A DNA stretch of 64,000 nt from Amorphophallus konjac (GCA_022559845.1 CM040123.1:314135933-314199932); one strand, 5' to 3'; counted from the first letter of the stretch, positions 11,450 through 21,434 are shown. Notes: generated by a model from the sequence alone, not told the origin. Program-made: numbers and translations.

Positions 11450-11752
11450 ATGACTTCCCCCTTTTATTATTTATATTTTTTATTATTTATTTTATGTGGT
11501 ATATTAATAAAGAGTTTTTGTGCAATGCTCATGTTTACACGAGGCCTTGATGCAATTAATTTAATGCATACATGGAGGAGGGGGGGTGCTTTCTTTTTAT
11601 TTGTTAATTGCACAAGGGAAGCTTGCATTATTTCCTTTTATCTTTTTATTTTTTTATTTCATTTTTTATTATTATTATTTCATTATTATTATTTCATTAT
11701 TATTATTTTTATTATTTCATTATTATTATTTTTTATTATTATATTAATCCTG
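11450..11752 (+). repeat. TTA/ATT-rich low-complexity tract
   Basis: Long runs of TTATTATTA with interspersed TTTCA occur, densest at 11640-11750. A similar T-rich tract at 29815-30010 lies on the other side of the cargo. Confidence 0.8.
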
Positions 11753-11832
11753 GTGAAAATGTGGCAGTGTCTCCCCTACACCCGAGCGCTGAGAGAGGGT
11801 GGTGAAGGCAAGCTGAGAGTGTGCCGGGTAGA

Positions 11833-12024
11833 GGGCTGAAAGAGTGTGTTGGGGAAGGGCTGAAAGAGTGTGTCGGGGAAGGTTTGAAAGAGTGTGCCGG
11901 GGAAGGGCTAAAAGAGTGTGCCGGGGAAGGTTTGAAAGAGTGTGCCGGGGAAGGGCTAAAAGGGTGTGCCGGGGAAGGTTTGAAAGAGTGTGCCGGGGAA
12001 GGGCTAAAAGAGTGTGCCGGGTAA
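11833..12024 (+). repeat. 24-bp tandem repeat, eight units
   Basis: Eight units of the form GGGCTGAAAGAGTGTG plus CCGGGGAA alternate between a GGGCT(G/A) and a GGTTTG start. Being 24 bp long, they keep one plus-strand frame that reads the octapeptide GLKECAGE. A related array lies at 13202-13346. Confidence 0.85.
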
Positions 12025-13201
12025 GGCCTGAGAGGTGCCGAAAAAGAGGAAGGCTGGGCCGTGCTGGGCCTCCAGGGATTCATGCAAGGTATTTCTTATT
12101 TACCATTGTTTTTAGGGGTTAAAATTATATTGTGTTTTTTATTTCTTTTATTAGTCGCAATCCTGACGAAATTTCGGCAGCATCTCCCCCGGACTCGGGA
12201 TGGAAGGGAAATAAAGGGAACGCGCCCACATGGAGTGGCGGAACCTGACAATCTGAGGTGTGTGCCAGGGGCGACCACACCTTTGATAAAACTTCGGAAA
12301 GCCCGGAAGAACCAACGAATGGAAGATATCTCCAAGACTGGCCAAGGGGGGAAATTCAGCTGCCAAGGGAGGAGGGCGACAAAGGAGTCCAAGGAACGAT
12401 GTTAGGCTCGTAGGGCTCTAGGAGAGGAAGGAACAAGCTTCCCATTTGGGCCAAAGACCAAATGTGGAATCCGGGCCCTCGGAGGGGAAGAATATTGACA
12501 CATAGAATCCAAGAACACCGAGAAGATAGCAGGGGAAATGCACAACACACCACACGCAGTTTGATAGATTGAGGGAGGCCACAAGAGACCCAAAAGAAGA
12601 GGGGAGACTTTCATTCATAAAAAAAAAAATGACCGTGACCGGCCATGCACATTGCAGTATACATCGAGACCGAAGCCACATCAGGGGGGAGAAAAAGAAA
12701 AGGAAGAACATAGAGAGGAAATAGGAGGGGAGCTGGGGTCGAGCAGAGGCGACGGCTCCCTGCTCTTCCCCACTCCCTCTGCTACACCAACCCTCCCTCT
12801 CTCTCTCTTTCTCTTACTCTCTCTCTTTTCTCTGGCCTCCAGGAAGCCTCCAACGCCGGAGCAGCTTCTTCTTCCTCTTCTCTCTTCTCCCAGTGGCCGG
12901 CTCTGTTCGTCTCCGTGGGTGTGTCCTCTCCGTATGCCCTCTTCTGGTCGCTGGAGAAGAGGGGGTTTTTATACTCCTAGTGGCGGGAGCCTTCGAACAC
13001 GAACGGCAAAGGCAGGAAGTGACGGGCATTGAATGGGGATTTGACTTTCTCCGTCCTCGGTGGCAGGAGGTAGCTTGTGTGCCTTCATCTCCGGTTGACA
13101 CGTCAGACAGCCCACTGCGCGCCAAGGATCTCTAGGGCATGGGCGTTAGATTTCTTCTGCCGGACCGGGTGGCAAGGCGTGCCGCTGAGAAGCCAGATGG
13201 C
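12025..13201. other. unassigned spacer with LTR-like motif and CT-rich block
   Basis: The phrase ATTTCGGCAGCATCTCCCC near 12170, also seen in decayed form near 11760, resembles a motif common in plant LTRs. 12770-12840 is CT-rich. No protein was recognised. It may be an LTR relic between the two 24-bp arrays. Confidence 0.35.
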
Positions 13202-13346
13202 TGTGCCGTTGAAAGACCCAAGAAGTGTGCCGTTGGAAGGCTGAAAAAGTATGCCGTTGAAGGGCACAAGATAGTGTGCCGTGGAAGGCTAAAAAAGTGT
13301 GCCGTTGGAAGGCTGAAAAAGTGTGCCGTTGAAGGGCACAAGAGGG
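13202..13346 (+). repeat. 24-bp tandem repeat related to 11833 array
   Basis: About six units of GTGCCGTTGGAAGGCTGAAA plus AAGT, 23-25 bp each. The plus frame reads an octapeptide like KKCAVGRL, echoing KECAGEGL of the first array. The unit ends overlap the GTGTGCCGG theme spread through the cargo. Confidence 0.75.
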
Positions 13347-13404
13347 TGTTTGTACTGCACCAGGTGAGGGCGTTCGGCAGTGTGCCGGTGGATGGACACT
13401 AGGG

Positions 13405-14205
13405 GCATGCCGGGTGGAACATTATCTGGGGAATTAGGCAGGAAGAACTCTATGTGATGGTTCTTCAGCGCTACAATCACTGTGAACTTCGGATTCCACT
13501 TCTCATCAAGAAACTTGGAAGCCTCAATAATTTGATCCAACTCTATATTCAGAACCAGGTTGAATTGTGATTCACTCACACCATCCCGAAAGATAATCAC
13601 TTGGTCTGGTTTCCTTTTGCCAGAGCTAACATAGAAATCCAGTAAAAGTTCCCGAACTATCCCAGAATCTTCATTATCTGATCCGGGCCTGAATAGAGAA
13701 TATATTATTTCAACCTTCGGTGACTGGGTGCGCACTGCTACTCTATAACGAGATATTAAAGGCCATTGTCATGAACTGACAACTATAGCAATTGATGGGA
13801 TATCAGATTGGCCAGGAGAACCATGTGAGACATCCATCCCAAGTATTATGGTAGGAAGTTTAGAAATAATAGGGATTGAAGGAGAATGCTCAACATATAA
13901 CAACGAATTTATATCACCCAGTCTGGCATTGATCCTGAGAAGAACATTCGCAACATACTGATCATTGATTCTAGTAGGAGCAGGACACTGAGTGACAATA
14001 CCAAACTCTGCAAGGTTCTTGCGCTTCCAAGGGCCATAAATATCAGAATTCTTCCGTTTCGGAAGAAGACAGAGAAGGAAACATGGTATCCCAGGAAGTT
14101 TGGACTGTATTTGGTCAAATATTTCATCCACCGGAACAGTTGGTGGTGTTGGTGATGGAGGGGCAGCATCCATCGGAGAAAGTACCGTGGCTTTGCTCCT
14201 TTTTT
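13405..14205 (-). pseudogene. ARGONAUTE4-clade PIWI domain fragment (intronless)
   Basis: The minus strand reads a continuous PIWI-domain segment: KLPGIPCFLLCLLPKRKN, NSDIYGPWKRKNLAEFGIVT, PTIILGMDVSHGSPG (first catalytic Asp), then after a stop at the SS junction QWPLISRYR, then PDQVIIFRDGVSESQF (second catalytic Asp) and LDEKWNPKFTVIVALKNHH. It stops at DNVPPG, before the third catalytic residue. The wording matches the AGO4/6/9 clade, which acts in RNA-directed DNA methylation. Such genes have many introns here; none is seen, so the fragment derives from spliced RNA. It lies antisense to the host element. The 3' edge falls in a CCACCCGGCA that also matches the local repeat. Confidence 0.85.
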
Positions 14206-14610
14206 TTTTAATTTCAAGAGCTCTCACTATGAGTTGGACATTGCAACCAGTCTTTGAGAGAGCCAAGATGCATTCACGATCAACTGCTGAGATGTTTCTG
14301 TAGGTAGGAAGATGTCTTACTTCATTGCTGTCAAGTAACTCATGGTCATGCACATTTCTAATTTGAACAAACTCCATCGTGCAGGTCCTGACTTGAAATC
14401 CTTCTTTATCACCATCTGGGCCTCACAATTGCAGCACGATGATTTCTTATTTCTTTAACGTTTCAAATCTGCCATTTTACTAGGTAGGTTTAAACCTGGC
14501 TGAGAAACTGTTCTTCCTAGCAAAGCCGTAATAAAATTCTTCGGGTTCATCATCACTGCGGAAAGATTGTCCAACATATGGAGTCATGTCAACTGTTGCA
14601 TTTTCTGATG
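14200..14610 (-). pseudogene. FAR1/FHY3-type DNA-binding domain fragment
   Basis: The minus strand reads TPYVGQSFRSDDEPEEFYYG, then FARKNSFSARFKPT, then a frame break, CNCEAQMVIKKDFKSGPA, and NVHDHELLDSNEVRHLPTYR. This is the FAR1 zinc-binding domain of MULE-derived plant transcription factors, with Cys and His ligand residues partly retained. Frameshifts and stops inactivate it. At about 14200 it runs straight into the AGO4 fragment through a short A-rich stretch (LEIKKKRSK), so the two cDNAs were joined at or near an oligo-A. It is on the same strand as the other cargo. Confidence 0.7.
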
Positions 14611-14944
14611 GAGGTTGTGGTGAGAGTGGTGGTTATCCGGCACGGTGGTGCCATCCGGCGCAGTATATGCTGTCCGGCAGAGTGGTGTGCCGGGTGTAAC
14701 GTGAGTGTGCCGTGGAGGAGAGGAGCGGGCGTGCCGGGCACGGACGCCCGCGGCGGGTGTGCCGGACACGGACGCTCTCGGGTGTGCCGGACGCGGACAC
14801 GGACGCTCCCAGGTGTGCCGGCAGAGGAGGCAGCGGGTGTGCCGGCGGAGGCCAGCAGCAGGTGTGCAGTGGAAGAGGCCATTCAGGTGTGCCGTGGAAG
14901 AGGTGGTAGCAGTGTACCAGTTGAGGTGGGAGTCTGATGGGTGA
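14611..14944. repeat. GTGTGCCGG-type GC-rich repeats
   Basis: GGTGTGCCGG and variants (GTGTGCCGTGG, CATCCGGC, GTGCCGGCGGAGG) recur every 25-40 bp. They separate the FAR1 and PEPCK fragments. No protein was recognised. Confidence 0.7.
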
Positions 14945-16118
14945 GCGCTCCTGTCGGACCACCTTTGTCTTCTACGTCGCCCACAGGCTGCTCTTCGCTG
15001 GCCTCGTGTGTGGCTGTCGCCTGGAGAAACCCCGCGCTCAGGAGAAAACGGGACCCGCTGCCAAGATCTCCTGGGTCAACTGTCCGTTCGTGCTGATCTT
15101 GTAGTTTGCGAACACCTCGAAGTCCCTCTTGAATAGGCCAGCCATCTTCAACAGAGTCTCCTAATACGCGTCCTTGTCTGCCCAAGTGTTTGACAGGGTT
15201 CAGGATCTCCCGCGGCACACCTTCGACCACTGTAGGTATCTCGAGCCCAAACACCTCCGCCTTCGTATAGCTCGCTTTTAGAAGGCTGCTCGAGTGGATG
15301 GCGTCAATGATCTTCCGAGTATAGGCCAGCTTGATGCGACTGCCAACCCCATACCTTCCACCAGACCAGCCAGTGTTCACGAGTCATCCTGTGGCCCCGT
15401 ACCTCTGCATCTTCTCAGCCAGCATTGCCGCGTACTTTGTGGGGTGCGGTACTATAAAAGGGCCCCAAAGCGGGCTCAGAAAGTCGCCCGTGGCTCCTTG
15501 ATGCCATCCTCTGTGCCGGCAACCAGTGTTGTGTAGCCACTTATGAAGTGGTACATGGTTTGTGCCAAGCTCAGCTTGCTCACAGGAGGAAGCACATCAA
15601 ATGCATCACACGCCAACAGGATCGCATTCTTTGGATGTGGCCCAATGCCTGGTATCTTGGCATTGGGAATGTGCTCGATCAGGTAAGAAGCCCTTGTGTT
15701 CTCTGCGACAGAATTATTTGAATAATCCACTTCTCGGGTGTGCTCGTCAAAGACCACATTCTCAAGTGCAGCTCAAAATCTTGTCGCATTCCAAATATCT
15801 GGCTCCTTCTCCCTTGACAGGTCAATGCACTTTGCATCGCAGGCCCCCCCCTTCGATGTTAGAAACACCGTTGTCACTCCAACAGTGCTCATCATCCCCA
15901 ATGAGAAACCGTTTATGGTCTGTAGACAGAGTTGTCTTCCCAGTACCTGATAGTCCAAAGAATAGGGCAACATCGCCACCTTTCCCCATATTGCATCCAG
16001 AATGCAGGGACAGGATCCCTCTCTTGGGCATGAGATGGTGCATTACGCTGAACAGGCCCTTCTTCATCTCCCCGACATACTGTGTGCCAAGGATGACCAT
16101 TTCCCTTCAACAAGAACA
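14945..16118 (-). pseudogene. PEP carboxykinase (ATP) C-terminal fragment, intronless
   Basis: The minus strand carries the C-terminal half of plant [41 protein letters not shown] (P-loop), [19 protein letters not shown] (metal-binding Asp-Asp), [43 protein letters not shown] and [20 protein letters not shown], ending GPVF then TGA at 15040-15038 and roughly 95 bp of 3' UTR. The frame shifts several times (near 15780, 15480, 15370, 15190). PEPCK makes PEP from oxaloacetate and ATP in the cytosol. The join of what would be several exons without introns, and the included UTR, point to capture from mRNA. Confidence 0.9.
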
Positions 16119-16245
16119 GAGTATCGCGATGGGGGTGTGTCCCATCACGGTGGATGCCATCCGGCACAGTGGTGTGCCGGGTGGAGGGAGTGTGCCAGGC
16201 GAGGTTGGTGTGGTCCGGCGCGGTGGTGCACCGGGTGATGTGGAG
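16119..16245. repeat. GTGTGCCGG-type repeat spacer
   Basis: CATCCGGCACAGTGGTGTGC, then CGGGTGGAGGGAGTGTGCC. The same phrases recur at 14640-14700 and 29515-29760. It separates PEPCK from the next gene fragment. Confidence 0.65.
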
Positions 16246-16402
16246 GAACATTCCAGCCATGGTTCTGAATGGATGAAGTTGCTGCCGGTGGACCATAGTA
16301 AGTTCGTAGGTTGGGAGATGCTTCAACCTTCTCAGAAAGCATGGGACCTGAATGAACAGCTGCAGAGAGCCTACATCTTTCAGAAATTTCACGCTGGCCT
16401 GG
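16246..16402 (-). pseudogene. HUA2-like protein fragment, C-terminal piece
   Basis: The minus strand reads GPGQREISERCRLSAAVHSG, then PMLSEKVEASPNLRTYYGPP and SSIQNHGWN. It joins in frame to the piece at 19838-20128 once the element at 16403-19832 and one CCTGG copy are removed. The low-complexity wording (YGPP, NHGW) is reminiscent of the C-terminal region of plant HUA2/ENHANCER OF AG-4-like proteins, an RNA-processing factor family; this is a recollection, not a search. It could be another proline-rich nuclear protein. Confidence 0.45.
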
Positions 16403-16594
16403 TGATGGAATCCTCGGTTCAAGATTCAAAATTTAAAAATTTGACGGGGATCGGCAATCAACTTCATCAACACAATCAAATGGCCAATCTATTTGTCTCA
16501 TGATAAATGGGCCTCTTTATGGGCCTTATGGGTTATGTCCGTAGCAATTATGTAATAGTCCTTTCATATTTTTGTCTTTAAGTCTTCCAATAGA

Positions 16595-16730
16595 GTGTCT
16601 TTTAGTCTCCCCAAGAGAACTATAATGAGTAGACATTAAGTGTTTAGGATAGTGTCTTTTGGTCTCCCCAAGAGAACTATAATAAGTAGACATTAAGTGT
16701 TTAGGATAGTGTCTTTTGGTCTTCTTTGAG
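16595..16730 (+). repeat. 57-bp tandem repeat upstream of TATA box
   Basis: GTGTCTTTTGGTCTCCCC and the following AAGAGAACTATAAT repeat with starts at 16595, 16652 and 16709 (the third partial). This is a likely U3 enhancer repeat; the copy in the second LTR is identical by eye. Confidence 0.8.
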
Positions 16731-16732
16731 AG

Positions 16733-16741
16733 TCTATAAAA
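16733..16741 (+). promoter_or_regulatory. putative TATA box of twin-LTR element
   Basis: TCTATAAAAG follows the 57-bp repeats and precedes the C-rich leader, as expected at a U3/R border. Confidence 0.5.
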
Positions 16742-18070
16742 GAGTCATGTATCTTTCATTTGAAAAACAGTGAATGAAATCTTATTTTTGGAACCCCCAT
16801 GTGATGCCCACGTAGGAGGGGCCTTCCCCTCCTTTATCTTCTTCCCCCCCCCCTCTTTTAATTCCCATGGCCGTGAGTGCCTGTTCTTCCTTCCCTCTCC
16901 ACGGGTGAGATGCCCAGTTCTTCCCTCCTTGCCACGGGTGTTGATGCCCTTCATTCCTCCCTTCTCCTCCAGCCACCAGCATCTTCCGCTCACCCCCACA
17001 GCTTGGCCGAACTTCCCGTTCCCCAGTTCCTCCTGTCTTCTAACCCAATCTTTCACTGCTGCGGCAGTCTATCTTCCTTGCCTCACCCTCTAAGCTTCTT
17101 CCTCCCGGCCACGCTATTACCTCATACGCCCACGCTACCTCCGTTCCCGTCATACACGCACTGCACCCCTTTCCACAGCCTCAAGACAACCCCCTGCAAC
17201 CCCAACCACGTCCACCCACTATCCCCATAGCTTACACCCACAAACACCACCACTAAACTTAGCCCCCACTCCACAAGCCCATCCCAAACCCGCAGGCAGC
17301 TCCTGGCCCAATTTGCAGAGTAACTTCCAGCTCGTTCCAGGTGGAGTCTGCATCCAAGGTCTTCAGCAAAGTTGATCGTCCACAAGTCCTCTTCGCAAGC
17401 GAGTTGGAATCGTGTCGATCCGAGTTCGTGGCCGCCCACAAGGGACTTTCTTCCCCGACTGCGCAGAGAAGGCCTGACAGCGACCTGAAGCGGTTTGGGG
17501 CAGCAGCCACGACCTCTTCTTGAAGGATTCAGGCTCCAGGATCTTCATCAAAGTTCTCCATCCTCAAGTCAGCTACCGGGATCAGAAGACGGAACCGCAA
17601 TCAGAGGTCGGTGGCCAGAGTTACAAATTTTATACCCCGACGACCCCATTCTGCCTCCTGTCTGTCTCCTCCGACCAGTCCCCACTCAACGGGACCTGCA
17701 CGTCCACACCGACATCCGACTGAGGCGAGACCAGTGCCGCTGGAAAGTAGTCGTCCCCACGATTCCAACGCCACCTGCCGCGCACCAAACGGAGTTCGGG
17801 GTTGCTCGTGGTGTCCATGTCAAGCCGCTGTTCAGAAGCTGCCCCTGCACAGAACCAGAACAGGGTCCCCGCTCAGTCGTCCGTGGCGACCAGGTTCGGG
17901 CGGAACCAAAATTCAGAAAAATTGTGCTGTATCCCTACCCTGTTACGAAGCCAACGGCACCAACCGCGCCTCCGGCAAAATTCCAGAGTGCGATCCACAG
18001 CCACTTCAACAGCTGCTGGTCACAGATTCCAGAACCGGACAGAATCGACTTCGGCATTTGTTTCACATCA

Positions 18071-18164
18071 AGTGGTATCAGAGCTTAGGGAATCGGGCCG
18101 TCCCATCGGACCGAGATCCTGAGCTTTGAGGTTCGAGGTCGAACCTCCTCCAAGCGGAGGAGTA
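18071..18164 (+). other. 94-bp interior: PBS, two hairpins, purine end
   Basis: AGTGGTATCAGAGC (18071-18084) fits an initiator tRNA-Met primer binding site. At 18128-18147 GAGGTTCGA pairs with TCGAACCTC, and at 18147-18160 CCTCC pairs with GGAGG. The end GCGGAGGAGTA is the only purine run and so the likely polypurine tract. The hairpins are candidates for a packaging or dimerisation signal. Confidence 0.8.
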
Positions 18165-19832
18165 TGATGGAATCCTCGGTTCAAGATTCAAAATTTAAAA
18201 ATTTGACGGGGATCAGCAATCAACTTCATCAACACAATCAAATGGCCAATCTATTTGTCTCATGATAAATGGGCCTCTTTATGGGCCTTATGGGTTATGT
18301 CCGTAGCAATTATGTAATAGTCCTTTCATATTTTTGTCTTTAAGTCTTCCAATAGAGTGTCTTTTAGTCTCCCCAAGAGAACTATAATGAGTAGACATTA
18401 AGTGTTTAGGATAGTGTCTTTTGGTCTCCCCAAGAGAACTATAATAAGTAGACATTAAGTGTTTAGGATAGTGTCTTTTGGTCTTCTTTGAGAGTCTATA
18501 AAAGAGTCATGTATCTTTCATTTGAAAAACAGTGAATGAAATCTTATTTTTGGAACCCCCATGTGATGCCCACGTAGGAGGGGCCTTCCCCTCCTTTATC
18601 TTCTTCCCCCCCCCCTCTTTTAATTCCCATGGCCGTGAGTGCCTGTTCTTCCTTCCCTCTCCACGGGTGAGATGCCCAGTTCTTCCCTCCTTGCCACGGG
18701 TGTTGATGCCCTTCATTCCTCCCTTCTCCTCCAGCCACCAGCATCTTCCGCTCACCCCCACAGCTTGGCCGAACTTCCCGTTCCCCAGTTCCTCCTGTCT
18801 TCTAACCCAATCTTTCACTGCTGCGGCAGTCTATCTTCCTTGCCTCACCCTCTAAGCTTCTTCCTCCCGGCCACGCTATTACCTCATACGCCCACGCTAC
18901 CTCCGTTCCCGTCATACACGCACTGCACCCCTTTCCACAGCCTCAAGACAACCCCCTGCAACCCCAACCACGTCCACCCACTATCCCCATAGCTTACACC
19001 CACAAACACCACCACTAAACTTAGCCCCCACTCCACAAGCCCATCCCAAACCCGCAGGCAGCTCCTGGCCCAATTTGCAGAGTAACTTCCAGCTCGTTCC
19101 AGGTGGAGTCTGCATCCAAGGTCTTCAGCAAAGTTGATCGTCCACAAGTCCTCTTCGCAAGCGAGTTGGAATCGTGTCGATCCGAGTTCGTGGCCGCCCA
19201 CAAGGGACTTTCTTCCCCGACTGCGCAGAGAAGGCCTGACAGCGACCTGAAGCGGTTTGGGGCAGCAGCCACGACCTCTTCTTGAAGGATTCAGGCTCCA
19301 GGATCTTCATCAAAGTTCTCCATCCTCAAGTCAGCTACCGGGATCAGAAGACGGAACCGCAATCAGAGGTCGGTGGCCAGAGTTACAAATTTTATACCCC
19401 GACGACCCCATTCTGCCTCCTGTCTGTCTCCTCCGACCAGTCCCCACTCAACGGGACCTGCACGTCCACACCGACATCCGACTGAGGCGAGACCAGTGCC
19501 GCTGGAAAGTAGTCGTCCCCACGATTCCAACGCCACCTGCCGCGCACCAAACGGAGTTCGGGGTTGCTCGTGGTGTCCATGTCAAGCCGCTGTTCAGAAG
19601 CTGCCCCTGCACAGAACCAGAACAGGGTCCCCGCTCAGTCGTCCGTGGCGACCAGGTTCGGGCGGAACCAAAATTCAGAAAAATTGTGCTGTATCCCTAC
19701 CCTGTTACGAAGCCAACGGCACCAACCGCGCCTCCGGCAAAATTCCAGAGTGCGATCCACAGCCACTTCAACAGCTGCTGGTCACAGATTCCAGAACCGG
19801 ACAGAATCGACTTCGGCATTTGTTTCACATCA
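18165..19832 (+). repeat. 3' LTR of twin-LTR element
   Basis: Same length and near-identical sequence to 16403-18070. It is followed by the second CCTGG copy and then the HUA2-like fragment. Confidence 0.9.
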
Positions 19833-19837
19833 CCTGG

Positions 19838-20128
19838 TCCCCTTGCACGTCTATTACCATAGAAGTGCCTTCCTTGGGCTTCAGTTGCAAATGTAGTACC
19901 TCCATCAAATGGAGGACAATCCCCCCTAGCTCTTTGCATATGTTGTTTCTTCGACTGAGCATGGGAGAACTGGTTTGTGATGGCTGGAGGAGGTGGTTGC
20001 ATGCGATAGCCTTTGTTGTGAAGTGGTGTATCATGTGCCCCGTGGGCAGATGGTTGGGGGCCACTAGGATAGCCATACGACCCGGAAGATTTAAGAGAGG
20101 AAGTAGGCAATTGCATCTGCTTTGGCTG
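19838..20128 (-). pseudogene. HUA2-like protein fragment, middle piece
   Basis: The minus strand reads PKQMQLPTSSLKSSGSYGYP, PPPPAITNQFSHAQSKKQ, GDCPPFDGGTTFATEA and GRHFYGNRRARGPG without a stop. It is cut on one side by the twin-LTR element and on the other by the TAT element; both joins are in frame. Pro-, Gly-, Ser- and Tyr-rich composition suggests a disordered nuclear protein tail. Identity is tentative. Confidence 0.45.
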
Positions 20129-20912
20129 TGGAGAGGGGGATTCCTGCAGCCCACTCAAAGAGCAGACCCAACTAGGCCCAACAAGGCCCAACGAGGCAAG
20201 CTCGCCCAAGTGACAGCCCACGGGGCCCACTCGGAAAAGCCCAATAAAACAATGCTCAAGGAAACAACTCTCCTAGGCGGCCCCAAGGCTCGGAGAGCCC
20301 GAGCCTCGGTCAGGTCACAGGAAGACCCGCGCACGAGCTATCCCACCGCCCGAAGGGGGGAAGCGCTAGCCGGTCTATCCGACCCATCTCCTCACCGAGC
20401 TAGGCCTATCGCCCGATAGGGCCGGCCCCCTTAAGCTCGGACGACCGATGAGATATTCATCATTGCAGCCGTTAGAGTCCACAGCGGGCCAAACACTAAG
20501 AAGTCCAGGAGCTCCGGTTTCCCCGCGAGGATAACGCCCCCACGATGAGGCCATCAAAGCCCACGACGAGGACGTAACCTCCACCGGAGACCTCTCAACT
20601 TGCAGGACTCCAGAAGGTGGCGCACTATAAAAACCTGGGATACCCTCCGGCGAAAGGCAAGTCAAGAAGGGTATGATTCCACCCCCAAACTCCTGAGCAA
20701 GGACCACTTCACCCCATCGGTGGAGAGGGATCTCGCGCCCTCATCTCCCCCTCCCTATCGCTGCTCCCACCATTGCTCTACTGACTTGAGCGTCGGAGGA
20801 TCTTGCCCCAGGGAATCCCCCTGGGCCCTCTGACCCGTTTCCCTGTCTTGCAGTTCACCATCTTGGCGATTACCAGCCAGCTTAGGAACCAGCGTGAGAT
20901 TTCACCTCTTCA
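20129..20912 (+). repeat. 5' LTR of TAT element
   Basis: It starts TGGAGAGGGGGATTCC and ends CACCTCTTCA. It is about 97% identical by eye to the 3' LTR. A CTATAAAAA box lies near 20627. Confidence 0.85.
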
Positions 20913-20931
20913 TCTGGCGCCATCTGTGGGA
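20913..20931 (+). promoter_or_regulatory. TGGCGCC-type primer binding site
   Basis: TCTGGCGCCATCTGTGGG directly follows the LTR. This primer type is usual for the TAT/Ogre/Retand branch and differs from the tRNA-Met sites elsewhere in the window. Confidence 0.75.
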
Positions 20932-20949
20932 AACGCACGAAGAGCCAAC

Positions 20950-21430
20950 ATGGTGCGGAGGAGCTCAGGGAGGAGGTCCACCGGTGAGAGGGGCAAGGCC
21001 GTGGTAGCGGCAGGGGATGGCCCTTCCAGGGCCTCACAGAACCCTCCCTCCAACGCCAGCATCCCCGTCGACGGACCACCTCCACCCCCCCGCGACAACG
21101 GGGCTACCCCCCTACTGTGGCACCGAAGCCTTCCAGGCCCTCAACGCCAAATTGGATGTCCTCGTGGATCTCATGAAGACCCAGGCGGCCAGGGATGCAA
21201 GGCCCCGCGCCCCGTCAGGGAGCCCCCCCCGCAGGAGTACATCCCAGCACACAGCTGGGGGCCGCTTCACCCTCCGCGGCCAGCAGCTCATCCGTAACAG
21301 GGTCGGAGGACCCTCGCAAGCTCCGCCTCCGGAGCAAGAGGCCTCCTCCACCCCAAGGAAAGGAAGGCAGCGCCGAAGGAAGCACGCACCAGAGAAACAG
21401 ACGATCATCAAGGCGCAGGTCACCAAGGGG
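20950..21430 (+). pseudogene. gag: gag N-terminal remnant
   Basis: ATG at 20950 begins a basic, then proline-rich stretch (VRRSSGRRSTGERG) that shifts frame near 21100 into AFQALNAKLDVLVDLMKTQA, a helical segment usual near the gag start of this lineage. The frame then passes directly into RT at about 21435. The capsid core, zinc knuckle and protease are gone, so the element cannot make its own particles. Confidence 0.55.
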
Positions 21431-21434
21431 CAAG

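Larger units (their letters stand above)
16403..18070 (+). repeat. 5' LTR of twin-LTR element
   Basis: It contains a 57-bp tandem repeat (from 16595), a TATAAAAG box near 16734, a C-rich leader and GC-rich downstream sequence. Phrases such as GAAGGATTCAGGCTCCAGGA and the following ATCAGAAGACGGAACCGC resemble 61847-61915, linking it distantly to the gypsy LTR at 60720-63016. Confidence 0.9.
16403..19832 (+). mobile_element. twin-LTR element with 94-bp interior
   Basis: Two 1668-bp direct repeats (16403-18070 and 18165-19832) start TGATGGAATCC and end TTTCACATCA. They flank 94 bp with a primer binding site at the left and a purine-rich end at the right. The whole is bounded by a CCTGG duplication (16398-16402 and 19833-19837). 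The LTRs look almost identical (one difference noticed, G/A at 16446 region), so insertion was recent. No protein is encoded, so it must have moved with proteins of another element. It is like a TRIM in having no interior, but its LTRs are far longer than usual. Confidence 0.9.

Noticed and set aside
12100..12650. Open frames on both strands as possible genes
   Set aside because: No recognisable protein and a context of LTR-like motifs and repeats.
16745..17230. ORFs of 100-117 codons inside the twin LTRs
   Set aside because: Low-complexity C-rich leader sequence; the frames are duplicated only because the LTR is.
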